Notes: generated by a model from the letters alone, not told the origin. Shown: positions 8,529 to 18,033, counted from the stretch's first letter. The stretch is DNA of 64,000 bases from Devosia limi DSM 17137 (GCF_900128975.1 NZ_FQVC01000005.1:238433-302432); one strand, 5' to 3'. Numbers and translations: made by a program.

Positions 8529-10952
8529 CTAAGTCCGCAGCACGCCGCCGCTGGCCTTGGTCACGGCCCCGACAATCGCCGCCGAGACCTTGTCGATCTC
8601 CTCGTCGGTGAGGGTCTTTTCCATCGGCTGCAGCGTCACTTCGATGGCGACGGACTTCTTGCCCTCGCCCACATGGGCGCCTTCGAAAACGTCGAACACA
8701 TTGACGTCGCGGATCAGCGCCTTGTCGGCCCCGCGCGCCGCCCGCAGGATGGCCCCGGCCGTCACGGCCTTGTCGACGACAAAGGCAAAATCACGGCTCA
8801 GCGGCATCAATGGCGACAGGTCTAGCGCCGGCTTGGTCTTGGTCGCCTTCTTGCGCGGCTCGGGCAACGCATCGAGATCGATCTCGAAGGCAGCAACCGG
8901 GCCGGTCAGATCGAGTGCATCGATCCAGGCCGGATGCAGTTCGCCGAACCAGCCCAGCGTCACCTTGGGGCCCAGCGCAATGCGGCCGCCCCGGCCGGGA
9001 TGGCTCCAGGCCGGCGGCTCGGCCAGCACCTGCACCTTTTCGATATCGATGCCCAGCGCGTCGAGCACTGCGGCCAGATCCGCCTTGGCATCGAATACGC
9101 CAACCGCTTCGGCCTTGCCCGACCAGTGCCGGCCCGAGCCATCGAGCCTGGCGGTGCCGCTGCGCACGCCGCTGGCATAGGTATGCTGACCTTCGGGCGC
9201 ATCGGACAGGAACACCTGGCCCACCTCGAATAGCGCCAGGTCATTGCTGCCGCGATTGCCATTGCGGCGCACGGCCGCGAGCAGGCCGGGCAACAGCGAT
9301 GGCCGCATATCGGTCATGTCCGAAGCAATGGCATTGGCCAGCTGCAGTGTTTCCTGCCCGCCACCAAAGCGGCTGGCTTCCTCATGGGAAATGAAGCTCC
9401 AGGTCACGGCCTCGTCCAGCCCGCGCGCGGCCAGCGCCCGGCGGGCAATGCGGCGGCGATTCTGGATCGTGGTCAGCATGCGCTGCGCCACATGGTTGAG
9501 GCGCGGCAGTGGCTCGACCGGGATATTGTCCACGCCCACCATGCGCATGACCTCTTCGACGAGGTCGGCCTTCTGCGTCACGTCCGGGCGCCAGCTCGGC
9601 ACCTTGACGGTCAGGGTCTCGCCCTTGCCACTCATTTCGAAACCGAGGCGGCTGAGAATTGCGGTGACGATCATCGGCTCGACGCTGAGCCCGGTCAGGC
9701 GCCGCACTTCGGCCAGCGGGAATTCGACGACACTATTGGCGAAAACGTCTTCGCCCGAAATCGCCGGCTCCATCGGCTCGCCGCCGCAGAGTTCCATGAC
9801 CAGCCGCGTTGCCAATTCCAGTCCGGGCTCGGTCAGCGCCGGATCGACATTGCGTTCGAGACGATAGCGGGCATCCGAAACAATGCCCGTCTTGCGGCCG
9901 GTGCGGGCCACCAGCTCGGGATCCCAGCTGGCGCATTCCATGAACACATTGACCGTCTCATCGGTCGAACCCGAGCGGAGGCCGCCCATGATGCCACCGA
10001 GGCAGAGCGGACCCTGATCGTCGGCGATGACGGTCATGGTCTCGTCGAGCGGATAGACCTTGTTATCAAGCGCATCGAGGGTTTCGCCCGCCCGTGCATT
10101 GCGCAGCACCGGCTGGCCAACGATCTTGTCGGCGTCATAGGCATGGAGCGGGCGGCCCCAGCCGAGCGACACCAGATTGGTGATGTCGACAATCGCATTG
10201 ATCGGCCGCAGCCCCACGGCGCGCAGCCGCTGCTGCAGCCAGGCCGGGGATGGGCCGTTCTTGACGCCCTTGATATAGCGCCCGCCGAACTTGCGGATGG
10301 TCTTGGGCTCGTCGCCCGAAAACAGCTGTGGCAGCGGGGCAATCGGGCTGGGCCCCTTGGACGGCACCGGCGACATGTCGGTTGATTTGAGCGTGCCGAG
10401 GCCAAACGCCGCCAGGTCGCGGGCGATGCCATAGACGCCTGTCGCATCGCCACGATTGGGGGTGATCGAGATATCGAACACCACGCCATTGATCCCGGCA
10501 TAGTCGACATATTTCATCCCCACCGGGGTATCTTCCGGCAGCTCGATGATCCCGTCGTGATCCTCGCTGAGCTCCAGCTCGGCATTGGAACACAGCATGC
10601 CATTGGAAACCTGGCCGCGGATATTGCCCTTGCCGATGGTCATGTCCTTGCCCGGAATATAGGTGCCGGGGAAGGCGAACACCGATTTGAGCCCGGTCCG
10701 CGCATTGGGCGCGCCGCAGACCACGTCGATCAGTTCGCCCGTCCCGGCATCCACCTTGCAGACCCGCAGCTTGTCAGCATTGGGATGCTGCTCGGCCGAA
10801 ACGATATGGGCCGTGACAAAGGCAGAGAGCGCCTTGCCCTGGTCTTCCATGCTTTCCAGCTCAAGTCCGACCAGGGTCAGCGTCTTGCCGATTTCGTCAG
10901 CCGAAGCGTCGGTGTCCAAATGGTCCTGGAGCCAATCGAGGGTGAATTTCAT
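8529..10952 (-). CDS. pheT: Phenylalanine--tRNA ligase beta subunit
   Basis: The beta chain of the alpha2-beta2 phenylalanyl-tRNA synthetase, 807 residues, as expected for the family. The N-terminus MKFTLDWLQDHL is characteristic. Then come an OB-fold tRNA-binding domain (about residues 40-150), the B3/B4 editing domain, B5, and the C-terminal ferredoxin-fold anticodon-binding domain (about the last 95 residues). The ATG at 10952 is chosen because the longer frame to 11405 would overlap the upstream gene and lacks family similarity. It is the last gene of pheS - ASCH/exonuclease - pheT, 11 nt after the middle gene. Confidence 0.97.
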   Translation of the reverse strand: MKFTLDWLQDHLDTDASADEIGKTLTLVGLELESMEDQGKALSAFVTAHIVSAEQHPNADKLRVCKVDAGTGELIDVVCGAPNARTGLKSVFAFPGTYIPGKDMTIGKGNIRGQVSNGMLCSNAELELSEDHDGIIELPEDTPVGMKYVDYAGINGVVFDISITPNRGDATGVYGIARDLAAFGLGTLKSTDMSPVPSKGPSPIAPLPQLFSGDEPKTIRKFGGRYIKGVKNGPSPAWLQQRLRAVGLRPINAIVDITNLVSLGWGRPLHAYDADKIVGQPVLRNARAGETLDALDNKVYPLDETMTVIADDQGPLCLGGIMGGLRSGSTDETVNVFMECASWDPELVARTGRKTGIVSDARYRLERNVDPALTEPGLELATRLVMELCGGEPMEPAISGEDVFANSVVEFPLAEVRRLTGLSVEPMIVTAILSRLGFEMSGKGETLTVKVPSWRPDVTQKADLVEEVMRMVGVDNIPVEPLPRLNHVAQRMLTTIQNRRRIARRALAARGLDEAVTWSFISHEEASRFGGGQETLQLANAIASDMTDMRPSLLPGLLAAVRRNGNRGSNDLALFEVGQVFLSDAPEGQHTYASGVRSGTARLDGSGRHWSGKAEAVGVFDAKADLAAVLDALGIDIEKVQVLAEPPAWSHPGRGGRIALGPKVTLGWFGELHPAWIDALDLTGPVAAFEIDLDALPEPRKKATKTKPALDLSPLMPLSRDFAFVVDKAVTAGAILRAARGADKALIRDVNVFDVFEGAHVGEGKKSVAIEVTLQPMEKTLTDEEIDKVSAAIVGAVTKASGGVLRT

Positions 10953-10963
10953 GTTTCTGGCCT

Positions 10964-12007
10964 TTAACGGAAGTCGCTGGCGGAGCCGGTGATGGCAGGC
11001 AACGCACGAGAAAGTTTGAACAATTCGACCAGCACCTGGGCAAAGCCACGGGCATCGTCGATAGCGCGGTGGGTATGGGGAATATGGCCGTAGAACTCGG
11101 CCGGCAGCTTGCTCATGCCCCAGTCGAGATAGGGTGCGCCGCGCAGCGTCCCCGCCATCGTATAGAGGCAGACCCCGCCACCGCGGAAAATCTGCCGCGT
11201 CTTGAACGGCCCGCCGAGCACGCGCGTGCCGGCATATTCGTCGAGATAATGGTCCATCCACAGCCCGTCGAACATCATCGGCGCTGCTGCAAAGACCTTT
11301 GGACCCGGCAGGGCATCGACCCAGTCGGCAAAGCGCGGCATGACGATTTCGGGCGCCTCGGCCCCCTTGGTCGCATAGTCCCAGGCCTCGGGCTGGCTCG
11401 CCCACCAGGCCATGGTCGTCGCATCGGGCTTGCGGTCGGCCCGTGGCGTCAGCACAGCCTCGAACTCGCCATAGCTCTTGCCATCGGCATCGATGGCGAC
11501 CGAGGCAAAGCTCAGCATCGAGGAATGCAGCGGCGTCGGCCCATCGGCCTCGATATCGGTGACCACAAAGATCGGGCTGGCCACCCGGTTATAAACCGCC
11601 CGTCCCGCCGGCAGCACTTCGACCAGGCGGAACCGCTCGCAGACCAGCTCCATGTCGGGCGAATAGCCGCCATTGCGCTCGAAATAGGCCTCGTGCTCAG
11701 CGCGCCACTTGGCATAGGGCCCTTCGCCCTCCGCCTCGGCAAACGCCACATCGACATCCTCGAAGCGCCTGGTTTCCAGCGACAGCGTCTCGATCGCCGC
11801 CGCCGGCTCGCCGGCGCCATTGAGCACCACGTCGCGCCGCCCGACCACCGGCATGGCTTCCTTGCCCGCCTGATAATCGCGCAGCGCCCCGCAGGTCGCG
11901 GTCTTCTTGCCTGCCAGCACCAGCGCCAGCAATTCATCCGCCAGCTCCGGCGAGTCGCCGAAACTGAACTGGTTGGCATTGGCATATTGGGGCGGGAGCT
12001 TGCTCAT
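10964..12007 (-). CDS. ASCH domain fused to a DEDDh-type 3'-5' exonuclease domain
   Basis: A 347-residue two-part protein lying inside the pheS-pheT operon. Residues 10-130 look like an ASCH (PUA-like, RNA-binding) domain, with LVLAGKKTATCGALRDYQ at 29-46 and a later YAKWRAEHEAYF segment. Residues 145-335 look like a DnaQ-fold exonuclease: motif I FVVTDIEADG (D151, E153), a motif II candidate MMFDGLWMD (D247) and motif III HRAIDDA (H313, D318), which fits HxAxxD of DEDDh enzymes. It is spaced 3 nt from pheS and 11 nt from pheT, so it must be co-transcribed. Its likely role is RNA or nucleotide processing. The substrate is unknown. Confidence 0.75.
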   Translation of the reverse strand: MSKLPPQYANANQFSFGDSPELADELLALVLAGKKTATCGALRDYQAGKEAMPVVGRRDVVLNGAGEPAAAIETLSLETRRFEDVDVAFAEAEGEGPYAKWRAEHEAYFERNGGYSPDMELVCERFRLVEVLPAGRAVYNRVASPIFVVTDIEADGPTPLHSSMLSFASVAIDADGKSYGEFEAVLTPRADRKPDATTMAWWASQPEAWDYATKGAEAPEIVMPRFADWVDALPGPKVFAAAPMMFDGLWMDHYLDEYAGTRVLGGPFKTRQIFRGGGVCLYTMAGTLRGAPYLDWGMSKLPAEFYGHIPHTHRAIDDARGFAQVLVELFKLSRALPAITGSASDFR

Positions 12008-12010
12008 GCC

Positions 12011-13141
12011 TTAGCTCGAAAGCCCCCCGAACAGCGTCGGCAGGTCGAGCGGGCGGAAGCCGTAATGGTCGAGCCAGCGCTGGTCGGCGTCGAAGAATGC
12101 CCGCAGGTCCGGCATGCCATATTTCAGCATGGCGATGCGGTCGATCCCCATGCCCCAGGCAAAGCCCTGATACACGTCGGGGTCCAGCCCGGCATTGCGG
12201 ATGACATTGGGATGCACCATGCCGCAGCCCAGGATTTCCAGCCAGTCATTGCCTTCGCCGATTTTGACTTCCGAACCCGAACGGTCGCATTGCACGTCGA
12301 CTTCCATCGACGGCTCGGTGAACGGGAAGAAGCTTGGGCGGAAGCGCAGGGTGACGTTGGGCACCTCGAAATAGGCCTTGAGGAATTCCTCCAGCACCCA
12401 GCGAAGCTGGCCGATATGGCTGGACTTGTCGATCACCAGCCCTTCGACCTGATGGAACATTGGGGTGTGGGTCTGGTCGCTGTCATTGCGATAGGTGCGG
12501 CCGGGCATGACCACGCGGATCGGCGGATCCATGCGCGGGGTAATGTAGCTGGCGGCCGGCTTTTCATTGCCGCGCTGCATGACGCGCATCTGCACCGGCG
12601 AGGTGTGGGTGCGCAGCAGTTTTTTGACCCCGTCCGGGCCCGGCTTCATGAAGAAGGTGTCGTGCATTTCCCGGGCCGGATGGCCTTCGGGGAAATTCAG
12701 CGCAGTGAAGTTGAAATAGTCGGTCTCGATATCGGGCCCTTCGGCGATCGAGAAGCCCATATCCGAAAAGATCGCGGTGATCTCGTCAATGGTCTGGCTG
12801 ATCGGGTGGACACGGCCGCGCGCCGTTGGCGCCGGTTGCAGTGGCAGGGTGATGTCGACGGTCTCGGCGGCCAGCCGCGCGTCGAGCGCCTTGGCCTTGA
12901 GCACGGTGCTGGCCGCTTCGATCAGCCCGGCAATTTCGCTCTTGAGCCCGTTGATCGCGGGGCCGGCGCTCTTGCGCTCTTCCGGCGCCATGCTGCCCAG
13001 CGAGGCCAGCAGTGCCGAAACGCTGCCCTTCTTGCCCAGGGCGGCGACGCGCACGGCGTCCAGCCCGGCTTCATCGGCAGCGGCGGCAATGGCGGCCGAG
13101 AGCTCGGCGCGAAGGGTGGAGATCTGCTGTTCGAGCGACAT
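12011..13141 (-). CDS. pheS: Phenylalanine--tRNA ligase alpha subunit
   Basis: The catalytic alpha chain of phenylalanyl-tRNA synthetase, 376 residues. An N-terminal coiled coil (about residues 1-90) precedes the class II catalytic core. The core includes the motif 2 region around [19 protein letters not shown] and motif 3 around [17 protein letters not shown]. The ATG at 13141 has AGAGAG about 8 nt upstream; an ATG at 13165 and a longer frame to 13237 are possible but less family-like. A terminator separates it from rplT upstream (13271-13314), so the pheS operon probably has its own promoter in 13142-13270. Confidence 0.96.
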   Translation of the reverse strand: MSLEQQISTLRAELSAAIAAAADEAGLDAVRVAALGKKGSVSALLASLGSMAPEERKSAGPAINGLKSEIAGLIEAASTVLKAKALDARLAAETVDITLPLQPAPTARGRVHPISQTIDEITAIFSDMGFSIAEGPDIETDYFNFTALNFPEGHPAREMHDTFFMKPGPDGVKKLLRTHTSPVQMRVMQRGNEKPAASYITPRMDPPIRVVMPGRTYRNDSDQTHTPMFHQVEGLVIDKSSHIGQLRWVLEEFLKAYFEVPNVTLRFRPSFFPFTEPSMEVDVQCDRSGSEVKIGEGNDWLEILGCGMVHPNVIRNAGLDPDVYQGFAWGMGIDRIAMLKYGMPDLRAFFDADQRWLDHYGFRPLDLPTLFGGLSS

Positions 13142-13270
13142 CGAAAAACTCTCTAGTGACGGCATCCTGCACTTGCCCAGGGGCGAGGGCGTGGCAGGGC
13201 CGGTGTGACCGACCTCCTGGTTCGACAGGCTCACCATGAGGTCTCAGGAAAACGCTGGTGCTATAGACCA

Positions 13271-13314
13271 AAACAAAACGCCCTGCGCCAGCCCCAAGGG
13301 GCGGCGCAAGGCGT
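13271..13314 (-). terminator. Terminator of rpmI-rplT
   Basis: Arms 13278-13289 and 13303-13314 (ACGCCCTGCGCC and GGCGCAAGGCGT) pair with one mismatch over a GC-rich loop. On the minus strand the stem is followed by TTTTGTTTT. It lies 28 nt after the rplT stop. Confidence 0.8.
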
Positions 13315-13341
13315 CAATTTTGACCTCAGCGGAGCTGAAGA

Positions 13342-13746
13342 TTAGGCAGCGGTCACGCGGCTGTGGGTGGTAGCTTCCACACCTTCCAGATACGCGAGAG
13401 CGGCCTTGGCCTTTTCGACCAGAACGCCGAACGCTTCGGGCTGGGTGATCGCGAGATCGGACAGCACCTTGCGGTCAACGGCAATCTCAGCCTTGCTGAG
13501 GCCGTCGATAAATCGGCCATAGGTCAGTCCGTAATCACGCACGGCGGCGTTGATACGCTGGATCCACAGGGCACGGAAGTTGCGCTTCTTGACGCGACGA
13601 TCGCGATACGCGTACTGGCCGGCCTTTTCGACGGCCTGCTTGGCGATACGGATCGTAGACTTGCGACGGCCATAATAGCCCTCGGCAGCCTTCAAAACTT
13701 TTTTGTGACGGGCGTGGTTGGTTACGCCTCTTTTAACGCGTGACAT
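13342..13746 (-). CDS. rplT: 50S ribosomal protein L20
   Basis: Ribosomal protein L20, 134 residues, strongly basic. It starts [19 protein letters not shown], the family signature. In bacteria L20 binds 23S rRNA early in 50S assembly and can repress its own operon. It follows rpmI by 23 nt on the minus strand. infC is not adjacent here. Confidence 0.98.
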   Translation of the reverse strand: MSRVKRGVTNHARHKKVLKAAEGYYGRRKSTIRIAKQAVEKAGQYAYRDRRVKKRNFRALWIQRINAAVRDYGLTYGRFIDGLSKAEIAVDRKVLSDLAITQPEAFGVLVEKAKAALAYLEGVEATTHSRVTAA

Positions 13747-13769
13747 ATGTCAGGTTCCTTTCAGCGCAC

Positions 13770-13970
13770 TTAGCGGTTGTACGGCATGTACCACTTGACC
13801 AGGCCTTCATCACCCTTTTGCAGGATCTTGGTCCCGCGATTGGTGCGAATGTACTTGGCGTTGTGGTTGATCAAACGGTGGCGCTTGCCGGCGACACCAG
13901 CTTTGACTCGACCGGTCGCAGTGAAACTGAAACGCTTTTTCGCGCCAGATTTCGTCTTCATCTTGGGCAT
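13770..13970 (-). CDS. rpmI: 50S ribosomal protein L35
   Basis: Ribosomal protein L35, 66 residues, basic, starting [20 protein letters not shown], which is the family signature. It is the first gene of the rpmI-rplT unit. Its leader (13971-14080) contains a 7-bp inverted repeat, listed separately. Confidence 0.98.
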   Translation of the reverse strand: MPKMKTKSGAKKRFSFTATGRVKAGVAGKRHRLINHNAKYIRTNRGTKILQKGDEGLVKWYMPYNR

Positions 13971-14023
13971 TTAGCGGGTCCTTGGTGTTCTAGATGGGCT
14001 TGTTAGGGCCTATCGCTTTCAAA

Positions 14024-14056
14024 GACCGCCACGGCATGCCTGTTGGCCGGGCGGTC
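14024..14056 (-). promoter_or_regulatory. Leader hairpin upstream of rpmI
   Basis: GACCGCC and GGCGGTC (14024-14030 and 14050-14056) form a hairpin in the 5' leader of rpmI. L20-type autoregulatory leaders exist in other bacteria. Nothing here proves that role, and the stem followed by TTTGAAAG could equally be a weak terminator. Confidence 0.35.
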
Positions 14057-14080
14057 CGGAGAAGTGGCGTCTATAGGGGG

Positions 14081-14105
14081 AAAGCGGGGCCATGGCAAGC
14101 CCCGC
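14081..14105 (-). terminator. Probable terminator of the MFS exporter gene
   Basis: GCGGGGC (14084-14090) pairs with GCCCCGC (14099-14105), and on the minus strand a short TTT run follows. It starts 3 nt after the stop of the gene at 14109-15623. The T run is short, so the call is tentative. Confidence 0.5.
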
Positions 14106-14108
14106 CGG

Positions 14109-15623
14109 TCAGTGTTGGGGCGCAATTGCCCCTTCGGGTTCACGATAATGGCGCAGGGCCACCAGAACCACCACCGACAGCACCGCAATCAGGCTCGCCG
14201 CCGTCAGTAGCACCGTGCCATGGGCGCCCGAAAACGCCACGCGCGCGGCCGCTTCCAGCGCGGCGCCCTCGGCACCGCCCAATTGGCTGGCGGCCAGCAT
14301 GGTCTCGCCGATGGAATCGCCCGCTCCCGCCGGCACGGCGAGGCCAGGCGGCAGCAACATCCCAGCGCTGTAGCTGGCGGTTAGTAACACACCAAAGAAG
14401 GTGATCCCCAGGCCCGCACCCAGCTCGTAGCCGGTGGCCTCGAGTGATCCCGCGGCGCCCGCCTTTTCCAGGGGCGCGGCGCCCATAATGGCGATCGAGG
14501 ACGCGGTCAGCCCGATGCTGAGCGAAAAGCCCAGGGCAACCATCAGGGCGACGACACCAAAGCCGGGATCGTGGAAGTCGGCCAGGCCCAGTCCGCCGAG
14601 GCTTGCTGCCGCAACGACCAGCGACATGACTGCCACGGTGCGCAGGCCCAGGGCATTGGTAAGATACCCCGCCAGCGGTCCGCCCAGCGCCGAGGCGATG
14701 ACCAGCGGCATCATGAACAGGCCCGCCTCGAGCGGCGATTTGCCGACGACGAACTGCAATTCCTGCGCGATGGTGAGCTCGACCCCGGCCAGCGAGCCCG
14801 AGACGACCAGCGCGATCACCATGCCCATGCTGATCGCCGGCCGCGCAAACAGGCTGAGATCGAGCATGGGCGAGGCCGAGCGCAATTGCAGGCGGGCGAA
14901 ATAGGCGAGCAGGCCGAGGCCGGCCACCAGAGTGGTGCCGGTGACCACCAGCGAGCTGCCGCTCTTGAAGCCGGATTTGACGGCATAGACGGTCGCGATC
15001 AGTCCGGCGATGAGGATCAGCGCCTGCCCGATAGTCCAGTTGCCGCCGCCGGCCGGCGCACGGCGCGGCACGGTGAAATAGACCAGCGGCCAGACCGCCA
15101 GCATGATCGGTACGTTGACGAGGAAGACCGAGCCCCACCAGAAATGTTCCAGCAGGATGCCACCGGCCAAGGGGCCTAGCGCCGCGCCGGCCGAACCAAT
15201 GGTGCCCCATAGGCCCAGTGCAATCGCGCGCTCGCGGCTATCCTCGAAAGTCTGGCGAATGGTCGCCAGAATCGACGGCATCACCATCGAGGCACCCAGC
15301 GCCAGGACGACGCGGGCTCCGATCAGCATGGCTGCGCTGGTGGAGAAAGCCGCGGCGACCGACGCGAGGAGGAAAATGACGAGGCCGGTCAGCAGCATGC
15401 GGCGGTGGCCAACCTTGTCAGCTAGGGTGCCCATGGGCACCAGCAGGCCCGCCATCATCAGCGGGTAGATATCGATGATCCACAAGATCTCCGTGCCCGT
15501 GGCGCCAAGCGCCAGCGTCAGTGAGGGCACAGCGATGTGCAGGATCGTCATGTCGACCACGATGGGCATAAAGGCCATCATGACAGCGAGCAGGACCAGC
15601 CAGCGGTTGCGGGGGGATGACAT
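14109..15623 (-). CDS. DHA2-family MFS multidrug exporter
   Basis: A proton-driven drug exporter of the 14-helix DHA2 (EmrB/QacA/SmvA) branch, 504 residues, inner membrane. The N-terminus MSSPRNRWLVLLAVMMAF leads into the first helix (VVDMTILHIAVPSL, about residues 22-35). The antiporter motif C is seen as GSAGAALGPLAGGILLE. The ATG at 15623 is chosen over frames running to 16010, which would read through the divergent regulator. It is transcribed divergently from a TetR gene, with a perfect palindrome between them, the classic repressor-exporter arrangement. The drug specificity cannot be read from the sequence. Confidence 0.88.
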   Translation of the reverse strand: MSSPRNRWLVLLAVMMAFMPIVVDMTILHIAVPSLTLALGATGTEILWIIDIYPLMMAGLLVPMGTLADKVGHRRMLLTGLVIFLLASVAAAFSTSAAMLIGARVVLALGASMVMPSILATIRQTFEDSRERAIALGLWGTIGSAGAALGPLAGGILLEHFWWGSVFLVNVPIMLAVWPLVYFTVPRRAPAGGGNWTIGQALILIAGLIATVYAVKSGFKSGSSLVVTGTTLVAGLGLLAYFARLQLRSASPMLDLSLFARPAISMGMVIALVVSGSLAGVELTIAQELQFVVGKSPLEAGLFMMPLVIASALGGPLAGYLTNALGLRTVAVMSLVVAAASLGGLGLADFHDPGFGVVALMVALGFSLSIGLTASSIAIMGAAPLEKAGAAGSLEATGYELGAGLGITFFGVLLTASYSAGMLLPPGLAVPAGAGDSIGETMLAASQLGGAEGAALEAAARVAFSGAHGTVLLTAASLIAVLSVVVLVALRHYREPEGAIAPQH

Positions 15624-15681
15624 CAAAGACCTCTTGCGTCTGTTACTACGCTCTTGCGTTAAAGGAGGGTGGGATATATAT

Positions 15682-15693
15682 CCGTCCGGACGG
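15682..15693. promoter_or_regulatory. Perfect 12-bp palindrome, likely TetR operator
   Basis: CCGTCCGGACGG lies in the 87-bp gap between the divergent exporter and TetR genes, next to AT-rich ATATAT that could be a -10 region. It is 18 bp from the tetR start. Its position fits repression of both genes. Confidence 0.65.
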
Positions 15694-15710
15694 TTTGAAA
15701 AGGGGTAGAT

Positions 15711-16253
15711 ATGGGCCGGCGTCAGACAATTGATCGCGGAGACCTGCTGGATGCTGCCGAACGGGTGGTGCTGCGCGAAGGCGCCAATGGCCTGACCATG
15801 GACGCCGTGGCCAAGGAAGCCGGGGTCAGCAAGGGCGGGGTGCTCTATGCCTTTGCCACCAAGGACGCGCTGATCGACGCTATGATGCGCCGGGTCACAT
15901 CTTCGTATGATGCCGTGATCGAGCAATTCCTGGCCACGGCCGAGGCTGGCCCCAATGTGCACTTCCTGGCCCATGTCGTGGCCAGCAGCCAGGAGGATGA
16001 GGCCACTCATGCCCGCGCCATCGCCTTGATGGCCAGTTTTGTGCGCTCACCCAACTTCCAGCAGGAAACCCGCGCCTATTACCAGTCGCTGTTCGAGCGA
16101 CTGGATCTGGCGGGAGAGCCTGGCCGCAAGGCGCGCCTGGCGCTACTGGCGACCGAGGGGGCCTTCGTGCTGCGCGGCTTCGGATTCTATCAGTTCAACG
16201 ATGTGGAATGGCGCGCCATCCATGAAGACATCATCGCCATCCTGCTCAGCTGA
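15711..16253 (+). CDS. TetR/AcrR-family repressor of the adjacent exporter
   Basis: A TetR-family DNA-binding regulator, 180 residues. The N-terminal helix-turn-helix spans about residues 10-52 (LTMDAVAKEAGVSKGGVLYA). The ligand-binding C-terminal half is divergent, with VRSPNFQQETRAYYQSLFER near residue 110. It is divergent from the DHA2 exporter and most likely represses it until the drug binds. Its stop directly abuts the stop of the convergent glycosyltransferase gene (16253/16254). Confidence 0.88.
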   Translation: MGRRQTIDRGDLLDAAERVVLREGANGLTMDAVAKEAGVSKGGVLYAFATKDALIDAMMRRVTSSYDAVIEQFLATAEAGPNVHFLAHVVASSQEDEATHARAIALMASFVRSPNFQQETRAYYQSLFERLDLAGEPGRKARLALLATEGAFVLRGFGFYQFNDVEWRAIHEDIIAILLS

Positions 16254-17105
16254 TCAGCGGCCGGCCGCTGCCAGCATCGGCTCCAGATGGTCCTCGAACA
16301 GCAGGCCCGGCTGTGCTGCCAGCGCCGCTTCATAGAGCGCCTCGGCCTTGAGCGAAATGTCGAGAAACGCCGCTACCCCCTCGCTCCCCGCCGCGTCGGC
16401 CAGCGGGTAATAGCCGGACCGCAGCCTTTCCAGGATCGTGGTCTTGGAGGCGATCATCCCGGCCGCCACCTTGGGGCCATTGCTCATCGAGGACGCCCGT
16501 TTGACGTAATCGTGCAGCGGCGCGCCAAGATGCATCGACGTCGGCGCCGTCCGGTAGAGCTGCAGCAGGAATTCCAAGTCGGTCATATTGCTCATGGTGA
16601 CGTCATAGCGTCCATCGGCCCGGCGCCGGTCCCAGACGATCATCGAATCCATCGAGAGATTGACCCATTTGTGCGTCCCGGGCGTCAGCACGCGGTCCGG
16701 GCCTTCTGCCACGTAGCGCAAATGGGCAAATTGCTCGTCCATCACATCCAGTGCCGTGCTGACAATAGCGTGCTCGTCCAGCGCCGCCAGCGCCAGTTCC
16801 AGCTTTAGCGGCTTCAGCCGGTCATCGGCATCCAGGATGGCCGCATAATCGGTGTCGAGCTGCTCCAGCGCCACATTGCGGGCATTCGAGGCGCCGCCGC
16901 CGATCTTGCCGCTCGACAATTGCTTGATGCGTGGATCGGTAATCCCCATCTCGGCTAGCACGGCCAGATAATCGGCGCCATCGTCGGAGATCAGCACCAG
17001 CTGCCAATGCGGATAGGTCTGCGCCAATACGCTGCGGACGGTGGTGCCGATGGTCGCCTCGGCCTTCCAGGCGGGCATGATCACCGCAAAAGTCTTGTCT
17101 ATCAT
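16254..17105 (-). CDS. Family 2 glycosyltransferase
   Basis: A GT-A fold glycosyltransferase of family 2, 283 residues. Visible are the N-terminal FAVIMPAWKAEATIGTTVRS, the acidic LISDDGAD and the DxD-type AILDADDRLKP (about residues 88-98). No membrane segment is apparent, so it is probably cytosolic or peripheral and transfers a nucleotide-sugar moiety to a surface glycan or lipid. Acceptor and donor are unknown. It stands alone, convergent with the TetR gene. Confidence 0.8.
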   Translation of the reverse strand: MIDKTFAVIMPAWKAEATIGTTVRSVLAQTYPHWQLVLISDDGADYLAVLAEMGITDPRIKQLSSGKIGGGASNARNVALEQLDTDYAAILDADDRLKPLKLELALAALDEHAIVSTALDVMDEQFAHLRYVAEGPDRVLTPGTHKWVNLSMDSMIVWDRRRADGRYDVTMSNMTDLEFLLQLYRTAPTSMHLGAPLHDYVKRASSMSNGPKVAAGMIASKTTILERLRSGYYPLADAAGSEGVAAFLDISLKAEALYEAALAAQPGLLFEDHLEPMLAAAGR

Positions 17106-17257
17106 CGTTCATTACCCGTTCGGATCGACGGCAGGAGCGCGCCAGAAACATGCCGGACTTGAACAGGCCGGTCCCTTGTCCCATATCTTTGTCGGGCGCC
17201 GGATGCCACTCCAATAGGGTCCTGCCCAGCCGTTGCTTGCTACCAAGGACGCTGTTG

Positions 17258-17677
17258 ATGTCGCGTATTTCTGTGTTCTCCGCCCCGTTTCTATTGGGCT
17301 TCGATGCGTTTGAAGAACGTGTTGATCGGCTGACCAAATCGGCCGACGGCTATCCGCCCTATAATATCGAACGCTCGCTAAGTGCCGATGGCACCGAGCG
17401 CTTCCTCGTCTCCATCGCTGTTGCCGGGTTCTCCATTAACGAACTCGAAGTTGTTGCAGAGGACAATCAGGTCGTCGTGCGCGGCAAACAGAAAGAAGAG
17501 CCGGGTCGGGAATTCCTGCATCGCGGCATTGCCGCCCGACAGTTCCAGCGCGCTTTCCTGCTTGCGGAAGGAATGATCGTCAAAGATGCAACTTTAAGCC
17601 ATGGAATGCTCGTTGTTGCTCTAGAGCGCCCCCAAGCGCCCAAGATCGCCCGCACCATAGAAATTCGCTCAGTTTGA
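17258..17677 (+). CDS. Small heat-shock protein, Hsp20 family (IbpA-like)
   Basis: An ATP-independent holdase chaperone, 139 residues. It has the IbpA-type N-terminus (GFDAFEERVDRL), an alpha-crystallin domain at about residues 35-125 with FLVSIAVAGFSINELEV, and the late HGMLVVALERP strand. The ATG at 17258 has AAGGA 8 nt upstream and is preferred to a longer frame from 17150. It is followed 15 nt later by a DUF1150 gene, a pairing common in Hyphomicrobiales. Confidence 0.93.
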   Translation: MSRISVFSAPFLLGFDAFEERVDRLTKSADGYPPYNIERSLSADGTERFLVSIAVAGFSINELEVVAEDNQVVVRGKQKEEPGREFLHRGIAARQFQRAFLLAEGMIVKDATLSHGMLVVALERPQAPKIARTIEIRSV

Positions 17678-17692
17678 GGAAAGGGCCGACAA

Positions 17693-17980
17693 ATGTACGA
17701 AAAACGCAATGAACAGGCCGATACCGGAGTTCCCATCCATCCCCTGAAATCCTTGACGCGCGAACAGTTTGCCGCGCTTGGTGGCGATGCTGTGGCCTAT
17801 GTCCGGCCCGTTATCGGTTTTCTGCTCGCCGCCATTATCGAAGATGCGGACTTCGAGCCCAACGAGATTTACCAGTTGGTCATGTCCGCTGACGGCACCC
17901 CGCTCCTGGTCACCGATACGGCCGAATCGGTCAATGATTGGCTGAGCGACAAGAATCTGGGCGTAGCGACGCTGCACTGA
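17693..17980 (+). CDS. DUF1150 family protein
   Basis: A 95-residue acidic protein of the DUF1150 family. The central region (about residues 25-85) contains TREQFAALGGDAVAYVRPV and ends DWLSDKNLGVATLH. No signal peptide or membrane segment is seen. Its function is unknown. It sits 15 nt behind the Hsp20 gene and ahead of a shared terminator, so the two are an operon and it may be a stress-related partner. Confidence 0.85.
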   Translation: MYEKRNEQADTGVPIHPLKSLTREQFAALGGDAVAYVRPVIGFLLAAIIEDADFEPNEIYQLVMSADGTPLLVTDTAESVNDWLSDKNLGVATLH

Positions 17981-18003
17981 GCCGTGTCGAACCGGGCCCG
18001 ATA

Positions 18004-18033
18004 AAAAACCCTCGGGCGTGCCCGAGGGTTTTC
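18004..18033. terminator. Bidirectional terminator between DUF1150 and ptsN
   Basis: CCTCGGGC and GCCCGAGG flank a short loop, with A-run upstream and T-run downstream. It therefore ends both the plus-strand hsp20-DUF1150 unit and the minus-strand ptsN unit. Confidence 0.88.

Noticed and set aside
11069..13156. A 695-codon plus-strand frame opposite the pheST operon
   Set aside because: It spans three convincing genes on the other strand and resembles no family.
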